Of a stretch of DNA of 64,000 nucleotides, positions 22,736-33,786 are shown piece by piece. How positions within the stretch are numbered: the first letter of the stretch is position 1; each line of letters begins with the position of its first letter. Source of the DNA: Hibiscus mutabilis (taxonomy: Eukaryota > Streptophyta > Magnoliopsida > Malvales > Malvaceae). The notes under the pieces were generated by a model. It searched no databases and had not been told where the DNA came from. It saw only the letters and a program-made list of their open reading frames with translations. A program made the position numbers and the translations under genes. The stretch covers positions 23,883,099 through 23,947,098 of the forward strand of contig CM033728.1 of assembly GCA_019671005.1 (NCBI GenBank). The letters are read 5' to 3'.

Positions 22736-23670
22736 TCAAACAGAGCTTTCTTGCATCAAATTTCTTTTTTCTCTCTTTTTTTTCTCTCGAGTCCATCTTC
22801 TAACTGCTCGAATCTTGTTTTTTGAGTGTGTTCAATTCTTTTATTCACGATAAAACTCTAATTGTTCTTTGGATTACCCCCAAAAATTTTATGCAAGGTA
22901 ATGATAATAATATGTAAAATACGCCATGACTGTACAATGTAATGCAATGCAATCCTAAAATATAAACATGAATGCAGTAAGGTATTGATTCCAAAAGTGA
23001 TCCCCATAAAACGACGTTCACTAAGGCCAAAAGGTTTCATTATATCAAATATTAGATATTTACACTTACTGATAAGCTTCAGTGCCTACTTTCTTAACTT
23101 CATCCAGTAGTCCGGTCAGCTTGCCTTCGTGGTCCATCACTTGGTCCATATTCTGACTAAGCCTTCCACCTTGTTGAGCCGTCTTACCTGCTCGGGTAAT
23201 ACGATCTTTGGGTCTTCATCGACCCCCTGCTTAGTCTTTCGCAGCTTGAAAGTTGTCCCTAATACATTTTCAGCAGCAACCTGTATGTTAACTTCTTCAC
23301 GAACCTCGTATTCACGCAAAGAAGTCTCGAGCTATTCCACTTACTCCTTACTTTCCAACTGAAGAGTGTTGGATTGTCATTGCTCTGTCGTAAACTTGTT
23401 TCCAAAACTCTTGTTAATGGCTAAGTCATTCTGTAGCTCATTTCTGGAGACTGTCGTACCTATTCCAAATTTCCTCAAACTTACCTGATAACAGCCTGAC
23501 TTGATTCTTGCTTGACTAGTTTCTCTTCTTCCAATATTCTGAGTCGTCCTTCAACTGAACAACACTGTTCATTTATTCTTTAAAGGTGACCCAATCTGAT
23601 ATTCTTAAACACGCAGGAAAGCTTATGGTGATCATTCTGCAAATTCAATTTTATCTAAGTTATCTCTCTC
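22736..23670 (-). other. O internal region between two gag-like parts
   Basis: Pyrimidine-rich on the plus strand. One element-sense open frame at 23319-23137 (MREYEVREEVNIQVAAENV..) is rich in charged residues and could be part of a coiled coil, but I do not recognise it. Nothing else is visible. Confidence 0.4.
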
Positions 23671-24185
23671 TTATCTGAGCTGGCTGAACTCGAAAGAATA
23701 TCCCTCTCCTGGGATGCCCCTTTTTCCAATCTTCAAATTTAACTCGCTTGAGTGACCCACTTCAGTATTACTCAAACTTTGTCTTGGATATCGATTCCTC
23801 CTTGACTTTGCCCCTCGGGTGATTGTTAGCTCACTATAGAATTGGGGAACTCCGTCTTCGAAACCTAAAATTCTCATCGCGATAAGATCTTGAACTTGTT
23901 CCTCAGGGCCCCACAATCCTTAATACCGTGACCCAAACTTCCTAAACGGTAACTGCCTCTAGCATGTGTGTCGTAATCTCTGGGATAAGACGATCTCTTC
24001 GCTAGAGACTTCACCGATGTAATAAGGCTCTTGTCGATGACCATTAGGAGTAGTTCGGTGTACCTCACAAGAATCGAGATGTACTTCTTTTTAGTACTTG
24101 CTTCTCGGGTTTCTTCTGGACCGAGCTCTATTTTTTGAAAGCCCGACTCAAACATACCTTCCGCCTGTTTATAGATGCGGGTCAC
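23671..24185 (-). pseudogene. Gag C-terminal-like segment of O (first), frameshifted
   Basis: Minus-strand frame 24185-23874 includes KKYISILVRYTELLLMVIDK, YPRDYDTHARGSYRLG and SLGHGIKDCGALRNK. A shift near 23905 then gives EEQVQDLIAMRILGFEDGVP in frame 23916-23671. Together they match the conserved end of Tat-type Gag proteins, of the form YPxxYDPNAxCEYHxGxxGHSIExC..LKxKVQDLI. Two of the knuckle's Cys/His residues survive (GHxIxxC). Unexpectedly, this lies upstream of the capsid remnant in element sense, not downstream. Confidence 0.65.
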
Positions 24186-25517
24186 AAAAAGGGTTTAATT
24201 TGTCGTATTTGGCTGGCTTGGAGGTAGAATTCTGACTATCTCGCTCTCTATTCTGATCCTTAATCGGTTCTTCTTTCGGTTCGATGGATCGCTTACCTTT
24301 CGTCAAAGTATTCATCTGATTCATCACGTCTTCCCTCTGTTTCTTTCAACTCTTGCACTTTACTTTGCTCATTACCAGTACCGTGTCTCCTTACCGTGTC
24401 TGACCTGAAGTATTCAGATGGTTCCTCTTCTATTGTTTCTGATCTTGCTCTGGGACAAAACCCTAGATCTGTGCCCTCTAATATCTGACCAGACGACCCT
24501 TTTGCCAATTATGAAGGATTTCTAAGATTTGAGAAACCACTTCGGGAATTAATACCCTATAAATGTTAGAATACATGCAAATACGATGTTGATTCTCAAA
24601 TAGTCTTTAAAAAAACTTTCAATAGAGAAAATGTCTGTTTGCAAGAAATTACTAATGAATTACAGGTAACAGTTGGATTTATTCTGGAGACCTTGACTTC
24701 GGAAAGCAAAACCTGTGCTCCACGTCTCGACGTCGTCTTCAGGATAATGGATGACTTCGTCTTCTCCTTTTATTTTATTCCATGTACTCGTGACGTCATG
24801 ATCTTTATTTTTGTGGCTTCTGAAAAGGACATCAACAAGTGCAGGCATAATGCAGACAAGATCTTTTCTGCTGTAGATCTGGGTGCAAATGAATAATACT
24901 TCTAAACATGGATGGATTCTATCGATCCTAGGGGAGTACTTTAAAACTTTTTTTTGGGTTAAAATTCTCAAGGATCATTTGGTTTAAAATTTCCCCTTTT
25001 TATTATAAAAAAAAATTTAACTAACTTAAAAAAATAAAACTTTTAGGTTTATTTTGTTATTATTATTATTGGAAAAAGATTCAAAGCAAAATAATAATAT
25101 TTTCAAACTTTTTTAAAGGAGTTAAATTAAAATCTTTGAGATTTTTACAAAAGGGTCAAATGTAAAGATTTAAAATTGGGGTTCTGCGGCCCTGACTGAA
25201 TCTTCTGCGTCACACGTGCCCTACTATCGTATCGTCTTCTTTCTCGATTGGTATTTGCTCAGCCTAACTTGATACTATAATATTATCGTTCCCGGCAAAT
25301 CAGACTTTTTCTATTTTGAAAGCCTTTTAATGAACTGTTCTTGAATCAACACCATGTCATGATATGCAACATGAATGCAAATAAAGGCGTTGATTCTGCT
25401 GGTAATCACCCTTTCGAACGACTTTCATAGGAGCTAAAGGGTCCAGATTACAAAAAGGGTCCATATTATTACAAAAAGAGTCCCTATTACAAAAAGTCTT
25501 AATTACAAAACAAAGTT
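24186..25517 (-). other. O 5' internal region, unknown
   Basis: Contains an element-sense frame at 24508-24293 (71 codons, Glu/Arg/Ser-rich, MAKGSSGQILEGTDLGFCPR..), plausibly a decayed low-complexity Gag linker, and one at 24971-24660 without recognisable features. No domain found. Confidence 0.4.
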
Positions 25518-25724
25518 CTACACATAAGCCCTAGCTCTACCTCCAAACTCCTCGATAGCTCTGAGCAACTTGATAAACCTCGGTGCTTCTTCCATGTCCG
25601 AGGTTACGAAAGGTCGGAGAGCCGCGACTTTGGTAGCTAAGTCATTCACACGCCTTGCAACTCGTTGTATGTCCACCATCAGGATCTCGTGTTTATACTT
25701 TGGCACTACACGCTTGCTCGGCAA
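25518..25724 (-). pseudogene. Short ORF in O leader region, possible ORF1/gag N-terminus
   Basis: 68 codons in element sense, with a heptad-like pattern in VDIQRVARRVNDLATKVAAL, so a short coiled coil is possible. It is the first element-sense frame of any length after the primer-binding site. Ogre elements have an extra ORF before gag, and this could be its remnant, but I do not recognise the sequence. Confidence 0.35.
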
Positions 25725-26480
25725 ATTGTTACCTCAGATCTGTTGATTAATCTCTGACCAATGTCATACAATTGGATCGATGTCGTCCTTCTTAAGACAC
25801 ATTTTTTCCATGATGAAAGATTTTCTAATCGGGCAAACCACTTGAATCAACACATCTATGTAATGTGGATGCAACGATAATGCAACAAAACTATGTGTAA
25901 AATAAAAATAAAAAAGAAATGAGTTAGCACCGGATAAAAATAATGAATACATAAATAAAAGGACAAATTAAATAAGGTAAACAAACAAAACAACCCTATT
26001 TATCCCGTCTAAAACACCTAAGGTTATCCGCATGGCTCTAAAGGGGTGGGTTTCTATGTTCTTTATATGCAGTTTTGGTGCTAAGAGGTACCCGAATTGT
26101 CCTTGTTGTCCTCTACTAAGAGTAGCAAGGCCCCCAATCATCACCCATTATAGGCTACTTTCAAGCGGGTTCAACTCAGGGGGACCCATTCGCTTATACC
26201 CATACGAAGGAACGATATCCACACGAAAGCATAAGGTACTCGAGCCCCGAAGGTACTTGCTAGGCCTATACGGGAGAAGGATATCTCTACGAAAGCATTA
26301 GCGTTTTCCCCCCACTTAAAAAATGGGTTTATATGCCATATTTTAAATGCGTTAAAATAAACACGCAATTATAACGAATGTTAGTTTAATAGTCACTTTA
26401 ATCCGGAATTTCCGATGTTAATAAAGCGATAATTATTTGAAAAAAGCCCCACTCTCATTTGTTTTTGAAAAACAAAAAAT
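25725..26480 (-). other. O 5' leader
   Basis: Untranslated leader after the primer-binding site. It contains an approximate direct repeat of about 60 bp in element sense (CTTTCGTAGAGATATCCTTC at about 26300 and CTTTCGTGTGGATATCGTTC at about 26230). No coding region. Confidence 0.5.
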
Positions 26481-26499
26481 GTCCCCAACGGAGTCGCCA
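26481..26499 (-). other. Primer-binding site of element O (tRNA-Arg)
   Basis: On the minus strand TGGCGACTCCGTTGGGGAC starts 2 nt after the end of the 5' LTR. This 19-mer is the form used by Ogre/Tat elements that prime with tRNA-Arg. It fixes the orientation of O. Confidence 0.85.
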
Positions 26500-26501
26500 T
26501 C

Positions 26502-27788
26502 TGTAGCGATGCCCCTCTCGCTAAAAAACCTTCTCGAAGTGTTGGTTGTCTTTCGGATATAAAAAGTGTTTATTTTGTGGAGGTTTTAAAAACCGCGTTT
26601 TATTTAGAAATTGGAGTCACCACCGGCCACTTAGGTAGACCGGGCACCATAAAACCAAAGATTTGAAAACTGTTGGATTCGGGAGTCGGTTACGGATAGG
26701 GAAGGATTAGCACCCCCCACACCGCCCAAAATTGGTACTTTAATAATTATCGCTTTATTAATATTAAACTTTTCGAATTAAAGTGACGATTAAATTAAGA
26801 TTTGGTTATAAGTGTGAGTAAATTTTAAAGGCCCCGTTATCCGAGAGTAAACGCCCAACCACCATCACTATGCCTGATACTGGCCCCGTTTACACTCGGA
26901 TAAAAGGGCACCGCATTGACAATTTATATATCTCGATATGCAATCTTAGTGAGCAAAATATAAAATATGGCAAATAATTTAAATACAATAAAAATACAAA
27001 TAAATATTAACATAATAAAATACTAATCTAACATAAATAAAATACCAATCTAAAACATACATACATAAATATTAATCTAACTCATAAATAAAAACAAATC
27101 TAACATGAATAAAATGCTAACATTCATAAATATTAATATAACACATAAATAAAAAACTAATCTAACATAAATAAAATACTAATCTAAAACATTCATAAAT
27201 ATTAATCTAACACATATATAAAAATGAATCTAACATAAATAAAATATTAATCTAAAACATAAATAAATACTAATCTAAAACATAAATAAACATACAAACT
27301 AAGAAACACAATTTTAAATTAACTAATACTTCATTAAATTATAAAAATTACAACACAAATAAAAAGGGGAAGAAAATATACCTAACTAGGAGCTCAAATG
27401 ACGAACCCCGACTGAACACCACCGAGATCTACTACGACCTCTCCAAAAATATTAACTAGATCGGACCTAAAATAGGACCCCGATCAAACTGGTTAAGACC
27501 GGGGGCAGTTGGCTACCTAGAGCATAGCTCCCTTATTGGCAGCCACTGCCGATTCCTTCTCCAATTGCCTCAATCCCATGCCTATTTATAGGCGATTTCA
27601 GGGGGGAAATTGGAGTGACGTGGAGCTTTAGGCTCCACACAAAATTCCCTTTTTTTTTACATTTTTTACTTTTTTTTATAAATATATATTACTTATATAT
27701 ATTTTTGACTTTTTTATTTTGTATTAATAATATTACTATCAAAATAATACTAATAACACTAAAACCCGGTCAAAAATGAGTGATTACA
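26502..27788 (-). repeat. Element O 5' LTR
   Basis: 1287 bp, plus-strand TGTAGCGATG to GAGTGATTACA, a close copy of 15949-17248. The differences seen are mainly single transitions and repeat-number changes in the AT-rich array. Confidence 0.92.
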
Positions 27789-27793
27789 AGGAC
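27789..27793. repeat. TSD of element O, right copy (AGGAC)
   Basis: AGGAC directly after TGATTACA, equal to 15944-15948. Confidence 0.92.
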
Positions 27794-28596
27794 CATTCGG
27801 CTATTTTAGGGACCAAAGTGAAAGATTTTTAAAGTTTGGGTCCTAAAGTGCAAAGGATGAAAATGTAAGGACTAGACTTGAAATTTATTGTTGGAAGCTT
27901 AAAAGAGTCCTTAGGTACTAAAATAAGTATTTTGGTAAAAGTTAAAGATTTGAAGAGAGATGTAATAAAATGTGATTCGAATATAAAAAGTTTTATCGGA
28001 TCAATTTTGTGTATAATGGATAGTTTTTTAATTACTTTCCATTATTATATATGAGATGAATACGTACTAACATATACTTGGAATGGTATATGTTATTTTT
28101 TAATGTAGATTCCGATATAAACCAAGGTCATTTCACCATAAAAGGAAAAGAAAAATTATCAGAAGTGAAATCAAGTAACAAAGTTAATATTATCAAGGCT
28201 AAGGTGAGTGCATAAATGTATTCAAAAGTATGTCTATTAACATACATTTTTATCGGGAGACTTGTGATAAGTCAACCTAAAATTAAAAGGTTTTTATATA
28301 GAATAACATGTTTTGCATGATATATTATTTTACTGAATTAAAGATTATGACGTATCTTTATGCTTACAAATGGTTTATAGCATGAAATATATGAGAAGCT
28401 ATTTATATAGTTTTTAAATGGCATGTATACCATAGATTATATAGAACATATTGGAGAATGAACTGCTCCAGTATGAATATGTTTTACATGAGATAAATGG
28501 ATATTGGGTTGCTTGCCATTTTGAAGGAATTATTTTAAGTTTACCCATGGTAGTATAAATATTAAGTTGGACAATATTGTGGTATATCATTAGAGT

Positions 28597-28728
28597 CTTA
28601 CAGTTATCTGACACTTCATTGTGTCTGACACTTCAGAGTGTCCTACAGTTATCTGACACTTCAGTGTGTCCAACAGTTATCTGACACTTCATTGTGTCCT
28701 ATAGTTATTTGACACTTAAATGTTTCCA
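28597..28728 (+). repeat. Hairpin repeat cluster in A 3' LTR
   Basis: Five units of GACACTTCATTGTGTC type (forms ATTGTGTC, AGAGTGTC, AGTGTGTC), spaced by CTACAGTTATCT or CCAACAGTTATCT. One unit more than in the 5' LTR copy at 5845-5945. Confidence 0.8.
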
Positions 28729-29263
28729 CAATTTACAGAAAAGGATAGTACTTTTAAAGTACGCGACTCGTTTATTAGTCACTTGATATTTACCTTGGGC
28801 TATATGATTATACAGTACAACTATATGATTTCATATGCAGATATTCCTGCATTACAGATTGTATCATGCATTACAATGTATTTTATATATGTTCTCATCT
28901 TATGCCTCATTGAGTTATACTCAGCATGTATTTTTATTATACACGTAGGTAAACGAAATTAGGAGCGGACGACTTTTGCATCACTTTCTCTGTTGAGAGT
29001 ACAAAATCGACTAGTTCATTTCAGTACTTATGACATCCATGTTTTTTGTATTTAGTAGTGGCATGTTCTAGATAAACCTGTCTTTTTGTTAAAATACTTC
29101 AACCGGATATGTAATAATATTATGAACCTTTCATAGATGTTAAACGTATTTACTGCTTATTATTATTATTATTATTATTATATGTTTTGATATAATTATA
29201 TTATTTATGTAAAAAGTTTTACTATCGGGTATTAAATTACTATTTTATTTCTAAATTAGATAA

Positions 29264-29317
29264 AGTTAAGCGTGCTAGGATTAGAGAAATCCTAGGATGG
29301 GTGACCACTTGGGAAGT
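29264..29317 (+). other. 5S rRNA-like segment in A 3' LTR
   Basis: Same segment as 6503-6556 but with the right end CTTGGGAAGT, one base closer to 5S rRNA than the 5' LTR copy. AAGCGTGCT, AGAG, CTAGGATGGGTGACC and GGGAAGT all match plant 5S rRNA. Confidence 0.85.
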
Positions 29318-29426
29318 TATTTTTAAAATTTTTAGATTTCCCAGCTTTTAGTTTAAAAGATATTTTTAAAGGCATGTAACATCTTTGACTGTGTTCGGTG
29401 TCTAGATGCGGGAAGGGGATATTACA

Positions 29427-29431
29427 CTAGG
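29427..29431. repeat. Right TSD of element A (CTAGG)
   Basis: CTAGG directly after ATTACA; equal to 3731-3735. Confidence 0.92.
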
Positions 29432-29513
29432 GGCATGTATTTACTGACAAACTTATAACAAACATGGTTTAGCATCCAAAACCAACTAAACTTGTAGCTT
29501 TGATACCACTAAA
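29432..29513 (-). other. Element B 5' internal end with primer-binding site
   Basis: On the minus strand, 5 nt after the LTR, comes TGGTATCAAAGC (29508-29497), complementary to initiator tRNA-Met, then about 65 bp of leader up to the A insertion. Its join to 3735 leaves no gag, protease or RT, so most of B's internal region was deleted before A inserted. Confidence 0.75.
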
Positions 29514-31079
29514 TGTAACACCCTCAACGTATATTCGATGATTGAATACACATTAAAGATGTTATTAAATTATTTAACTGATTTCATGTCTTGATTTTTT
29601 AAACATCTGGCATAAATCTAATATATAAAATAATCCTTTACCGGCTATCAAAGTATTCATAGCCTTTTTTCAGATTGCTAGTTTTGACCCTGAATTGATT
29701 TATAAAATATATTAGTCAGTTAATAAAATGAGTATGTAACTCAGGGTGAAAACTAGGTACACTGCCTAAGCCCTTTTCTTGAATTTAATATCGACACGTG
29801 GTAACAACATTTAAAATTTCACCTTTTAAACAACTAACGATTAATTTGTTACATGCCCACTAATGCATTTCATGTATTATAGCCCGAAGTACAATACAAT
29901 GTGATACTTTGGTACACGAGTCATCATAACCAACACTGTAGTGTCAACAACGCCATAGCGTCTAATGATGAGTACGTACTCGAGGACGCCCTTTGCTCCT
30001 CATACTCGTACATTTTGTGCTATGTAACACCGTAGTGTTTGAACCGACTCCGTAGAGTCTATCTCGACCCCGAAGAGCCTATCTCGCACCGTAGTGCTAT
30101 GACGCAGTTGCTAGGACTCTATGGATATCCAACTATACCAAAGACTTCACAATAGTACTTGGGCAAAATTAACATTATAATCAACATTTCATGTTCAAAG
30201 CATCAATATAAATCATAATTGTATGTATATATATATATATCCAAAGTCATAATATCATTCTTACTTTATCAGTAGGAAATATGATAGACTTACTGGCCTA
30301 TCCACCTGCATAAAAGCATTTCATGAATTATAGCCCAAAGTACAATTTCATGTGATTTTAATTAAATAATTAAGACTTTTGTAAGTTTGGGCCATACGTA
30401 CATATAATGCACTCCCACTCATATCACATTTATATAAATAAGTAAAAATGCACTCACTCATATCACATATATATAAATAAGTAAAATTGCACTTTGGGCA
30501 CTTAACATGATACCTAAACAAAGCCATAGTTTGATCATTTCTTTCATAGTATCTTGAACTTTCTCTGATTAAACTTGAATCCATTAATTATACCCATTAA
30601 AATATTTGTTAGATTCAAATCTAACATTGCTAAAATTTACAAAACAAAATTATTGAATATAAAATATTTATGAAAATTTTCCCAATTTCCATGTGATTTT
30701 GACAATCTAAGGTCCTTAGTGACCATTTTGGACATCAAACAATTGTTGAATCTCAAATTAAGAAATTCCATTACTACTTGTTCACTTTGGATTTTATCCC
30801 TTCAAGCTTCAAACATTACTAAGTGACACTTTAGTCACTAACTTCAAAAGTACTTGAATTCATTCATTAACCAACAAATACAACATTTCTAAAAATTCTA
30901 CAACTTCCTTTAATTTAGGTATTAGTAAATTATTCCTTTACAAAACAACTTCCATTTTCGAAATGGTCCTTCACCATTTATTTTCTTGTCATTTCAACCA
31001 ATTTCAACTCTAATGCTAAATAAATTTCACAATAATTCCTCTATGTTTTCAATTCTAAGATTGGTCACTTGACATAACA
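29514..31079 (-). repeat. Element B 5' LTR, first part
   Basis: Plus-strand start TGTAACACCCTCAACG (the 3' terminus in element sense). From 30961 it matches positions 1-133. It contains the hairpin cluster 29910-30105. Breaks off at GACATAACA, where the S3 fragment begins. No coding region. Confidence 0.8.
29910..30110 (-). repeat. Cluster of covarying hairpins in B LTR
   Basis: Successive small palindromes with the same loop but different stems: ACACTGTAGTGT, ACGCCATAGCGT, AGTACGTACT, ACACCGTAGTGT, GACTCCGTAGAGTC, GCACCGTAGTGC. Stems stay complementary while their sequence changes. Distance from the LTR 3' end in element sense is about 400-600 bp. Confidence 0.8.
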
Positions 31080-33786
31080 TGCATGCTACGCCTTTTTATC
31101 CGATCTGCAGTAACGGTCCTGAAATGTTATGACTTCTTTAATAAAAAATCAGGTAATTTAAAATTTTTAGAAAAACTTCTCAAGGTCTCGATCCTCAAAT
31201 TTCTCTAGCCTGCAACAAGCTTAACTTTATCTAAACCGAAACATAAATTATTTATTCGAGTTCAATCATAAATCAATTATCTTAGCATACAGCTCATCAC
31301 CTAAGGTTATTCTTAACCTTGAATCTTCCGAAAACGCCAATTATCTTGAAACCATAACAAACTTTAAAGGCCAATCACAACTCAAATAGGCGAGTTCATA
31401 ACCTTAGGATGAATGTTGATATACATGCCACTATAATAATCAAACCTTGAATCTCTGCCCTCAATGACTTACTTGGGCATATTTTTTCATATTTATTTCA
31501 TCGCCATAGTGCATATTTTCATATTTATATCAAGCATAATTTAACATTGGGCAGTTCTTAGCGAAATAACATTCATAATATAACATCATATAAACTAGTG
31601 ATCTATGCATTTATATTCAACCTTTGACATTTTAAAATATGTCAATCATATGCTCCATGACATAAATATAATGACAATAAAATTTGGAGGTAGGCTATCC
31701 ATAAGCCATCCCAATGATATATAAAACATCCATGTATCATATTATGTATGCATTGCACTCACCTTGGCCACTTAACACAATGCCTCACTAGCTTCTAGAT
31801 CGATCCTTTCTTTCATAGAACTTCAAACCTTCTTTGATTCGGACTTGACTTCATTAAGCACATGAATAAAATAAAATATTTGTTAGATTCAAATCTAACA
31901 ATACATTAAACATGCTGTCAAATATAATCATTCGAATATAAAATTTCCAAATATTTTTCCTTTCTTCCTTGTACTGTTCAAAAACTCATTATGGTCCTTA
32001 GTGACCAATTTGAACTTCCATTAATTCTTCTGACCTTTCTAGCTAACATTTGAATACAAAATGTTTCAAATTTCATTTTTTGACAGCTTGTGCTACTTTC
32101 AAAGATTTACTTATACAGGGCAGAATACATATTGTATCTTAATTTCATTTATACTGGAGAAACTAGATTCAATAACGATTCTGACGGTATAAGCCACATA
32201 AATTAATAAAATCTACAAAAATTATGAAAAATCACTGTATTCACGTCACAGACTGTCCAGGCAGAAAACTGCTCTATAATTTTTCTAACCTTCATTCAAA
32301 TAAAAATTCATATCTTTGAACTCGTAATTCGAAATCAGTTTCTGTTTGTTGGAAACGAAACTAGACTAACAAATCTTTCTAACGGTATAAAACTCATCAT
32401 CTGACCATTTTTGTAGAATTTATGGCGAAATTTTAAACTTACTACAATAATTCAATTCCAACATAACTTTCCATAAATAACTTATAGTTTACACCAACTT
32501 CTCCCTATTTCTCTACTTGTCAATTTAGTCCCATCACTTTACTTCAAATGACCAGAATGCTTGTATTCATATGTTCTATTTACATCCTTCATCAAAATAG
32601 GCTCAAACCTTTACTTCTCTAATTTCTTTTGATTTGTCGAGATGGTCACCAAAATTCAAATATAAGGATTTAAGCTTCTTGACTTTGCAAATTAGTCCTC
32701 CAATCAACATCACTACCTTAATTACATCATTTTAACTAAAAATCATATTTACTCCTTCTACATATCCTCTTTACCGAATAGACCATTCAAGTTTGACAAA
32801 TTGTCAAAATGGTCACTAATGTGATTAATCGTCGGTTTAGCATTCTAATATTCATTTTCATGTCTCTACCATCATTAATAATATAAATACACATCAAATT
32901 CATAAAAATCAGATCTGGTCCCTTAATTTTGAAGTTTGCCGAAATGGTCCCTATGTATTTAACTTAGGGTTTTGCTTCCAAACAACAAATCAAGATTACT
33001 AGATCATTAATCCAACATCACAAACCCTAAGTTAGACTTGAATCCATAAACCATAATATTCTCTATACATACCGAAATATGTAGGGTTTAAATCCCAACT
33101 CAATAACATGATTCCAACATCATACAAGGATGGTTCTAACTTAAAATCAACCATAGATTCATAAAATCATATAAGCCCCAATTTGTGCATAAACCCTAAT
33201 TTTTTCCACATATCAAATCTCATCAACCAAACAAGTATTCTATAAATTATTTACATCAAAAGATAGAGCTCAAAGAGTAGAACAACTTTATAGTTCAAAA
33301 GATTACCTAAAAACTGAGATTCGGGGATTAAATCGAGCTTGGAAATTTCCCTCTCCTTTCTCCTCTTTATCATGGTTTATGGCTGGGAAAGATGAACATT
33401 ATTTTTCATCTTTTCACTATTAAATTACACTTGTAACTATTAAATGAATTTTAAATTCATTTAAATTGTGAAATTACCAATTTAGCCTTTAAATCCAATG
33501 GCTAATTTAATCTCATCCAAAATCAAGGGACAAGATTAAATCCATATATATTTCATCTTCCAAAAACGTCCTCAAAATTTCAAAAATATTTCAAAATTGC
33601 CATCCTTGCCAAATGACCAATTTGCCCTCCAACTAGTCTTTATTTACTAATTTGTTTCAAAATTGCCATTCCATCATAATCTAACTAAATTAGTTCCTTC
33701 TCAACCGACCACTATTCCATAAATGTCTCATTTGATTTATGAATGTCGAAATTTCAATTTGATTTTCCGATGACTTAAATACAGTC
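31080..33786 (-). mobile_element. S3, truncated S-type gypsy LTR fragment
   Basis: 2.7 kb that replaces B LTR positions equivalent to 134-428. On the minus strand much of it is collinear with S1 and S2, for example the GGCAAGGATGGCAATTTTGAA and AAATGAATTTAAAATTCATT stretches (33410-33640), and a stretch containing TAGTTTCGTTTCCAACAAAC (about 32350). Neither LTR terminus nor a TSD is present, and the left 0.3 kb has no match that I can see. No coding region. Confidence 0.6.

Larger units (their letters stand above)
15949..27788 (-). mobile_element. Element O, gag-only Tat/Ogre-like LTR retrotransposon
   Basis: Complete 11.84-kb element with 5-bp TSDs, two LTRs of about 1.29 kb and a tRNA-Arg primer-binding site on the minus strand. 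That primer and the gag sequence (a capsid ending with GERIEHA, then HDT/GHxIxxC knuckle-like pieces) are features of the Tat/Ogre branch of Ty3/gypsy. I find no protease, RT, RNase H or integrase on either strand between 21.9 kb and 17.25 kb. That space holds tandem arrays, pyrimidine tracts and hairpin repeats. It looks like a non-autonomous derivative (LARD type) that would need enzymes supplied by a relative. Confidence 0.85.
3736..29426 (+). mobile_element. Element A, Tekay/Del-like Ty3/gypsy retrotransposon with two nested insertions
   Basis: Complete element with TSD CTAGG, a 2931-bp 5' LTR, tRNA-Met primer-binding site, decayed gag-pol in gypsy order (gag, protease, RT, RNase H, integrase, chromodomain-like tail), polypurine tract and a 3' LTR. 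Removing solo LTR S1 and element O leaves about 10.5 kb. The 3' LTR is 1296 + 1633 = 2929 bp, matching the 5' LTR length. The C-terminal tail ending LWRNHKVEEATWE is typical of Tekay/Del chromoviruses. Stops, frameshifts and a lost RNase H aspartate make it non-functional. Confidence 0.92.
27794..29426 (+). repeat. Element A 3' LTR, second part
   Basis: Resumes CATTCGGCTATTTTAGGGAC, collinear with 5041 of the 5' LTR, and ends GGGGATATTACA at 29426. No coding region. Confidence 0.92.

Noticed and set aside
26032..26301. 89-codon ORF on the plus strand
   Set aside because: It is antisense to element O's leader and resembles no family that I know.
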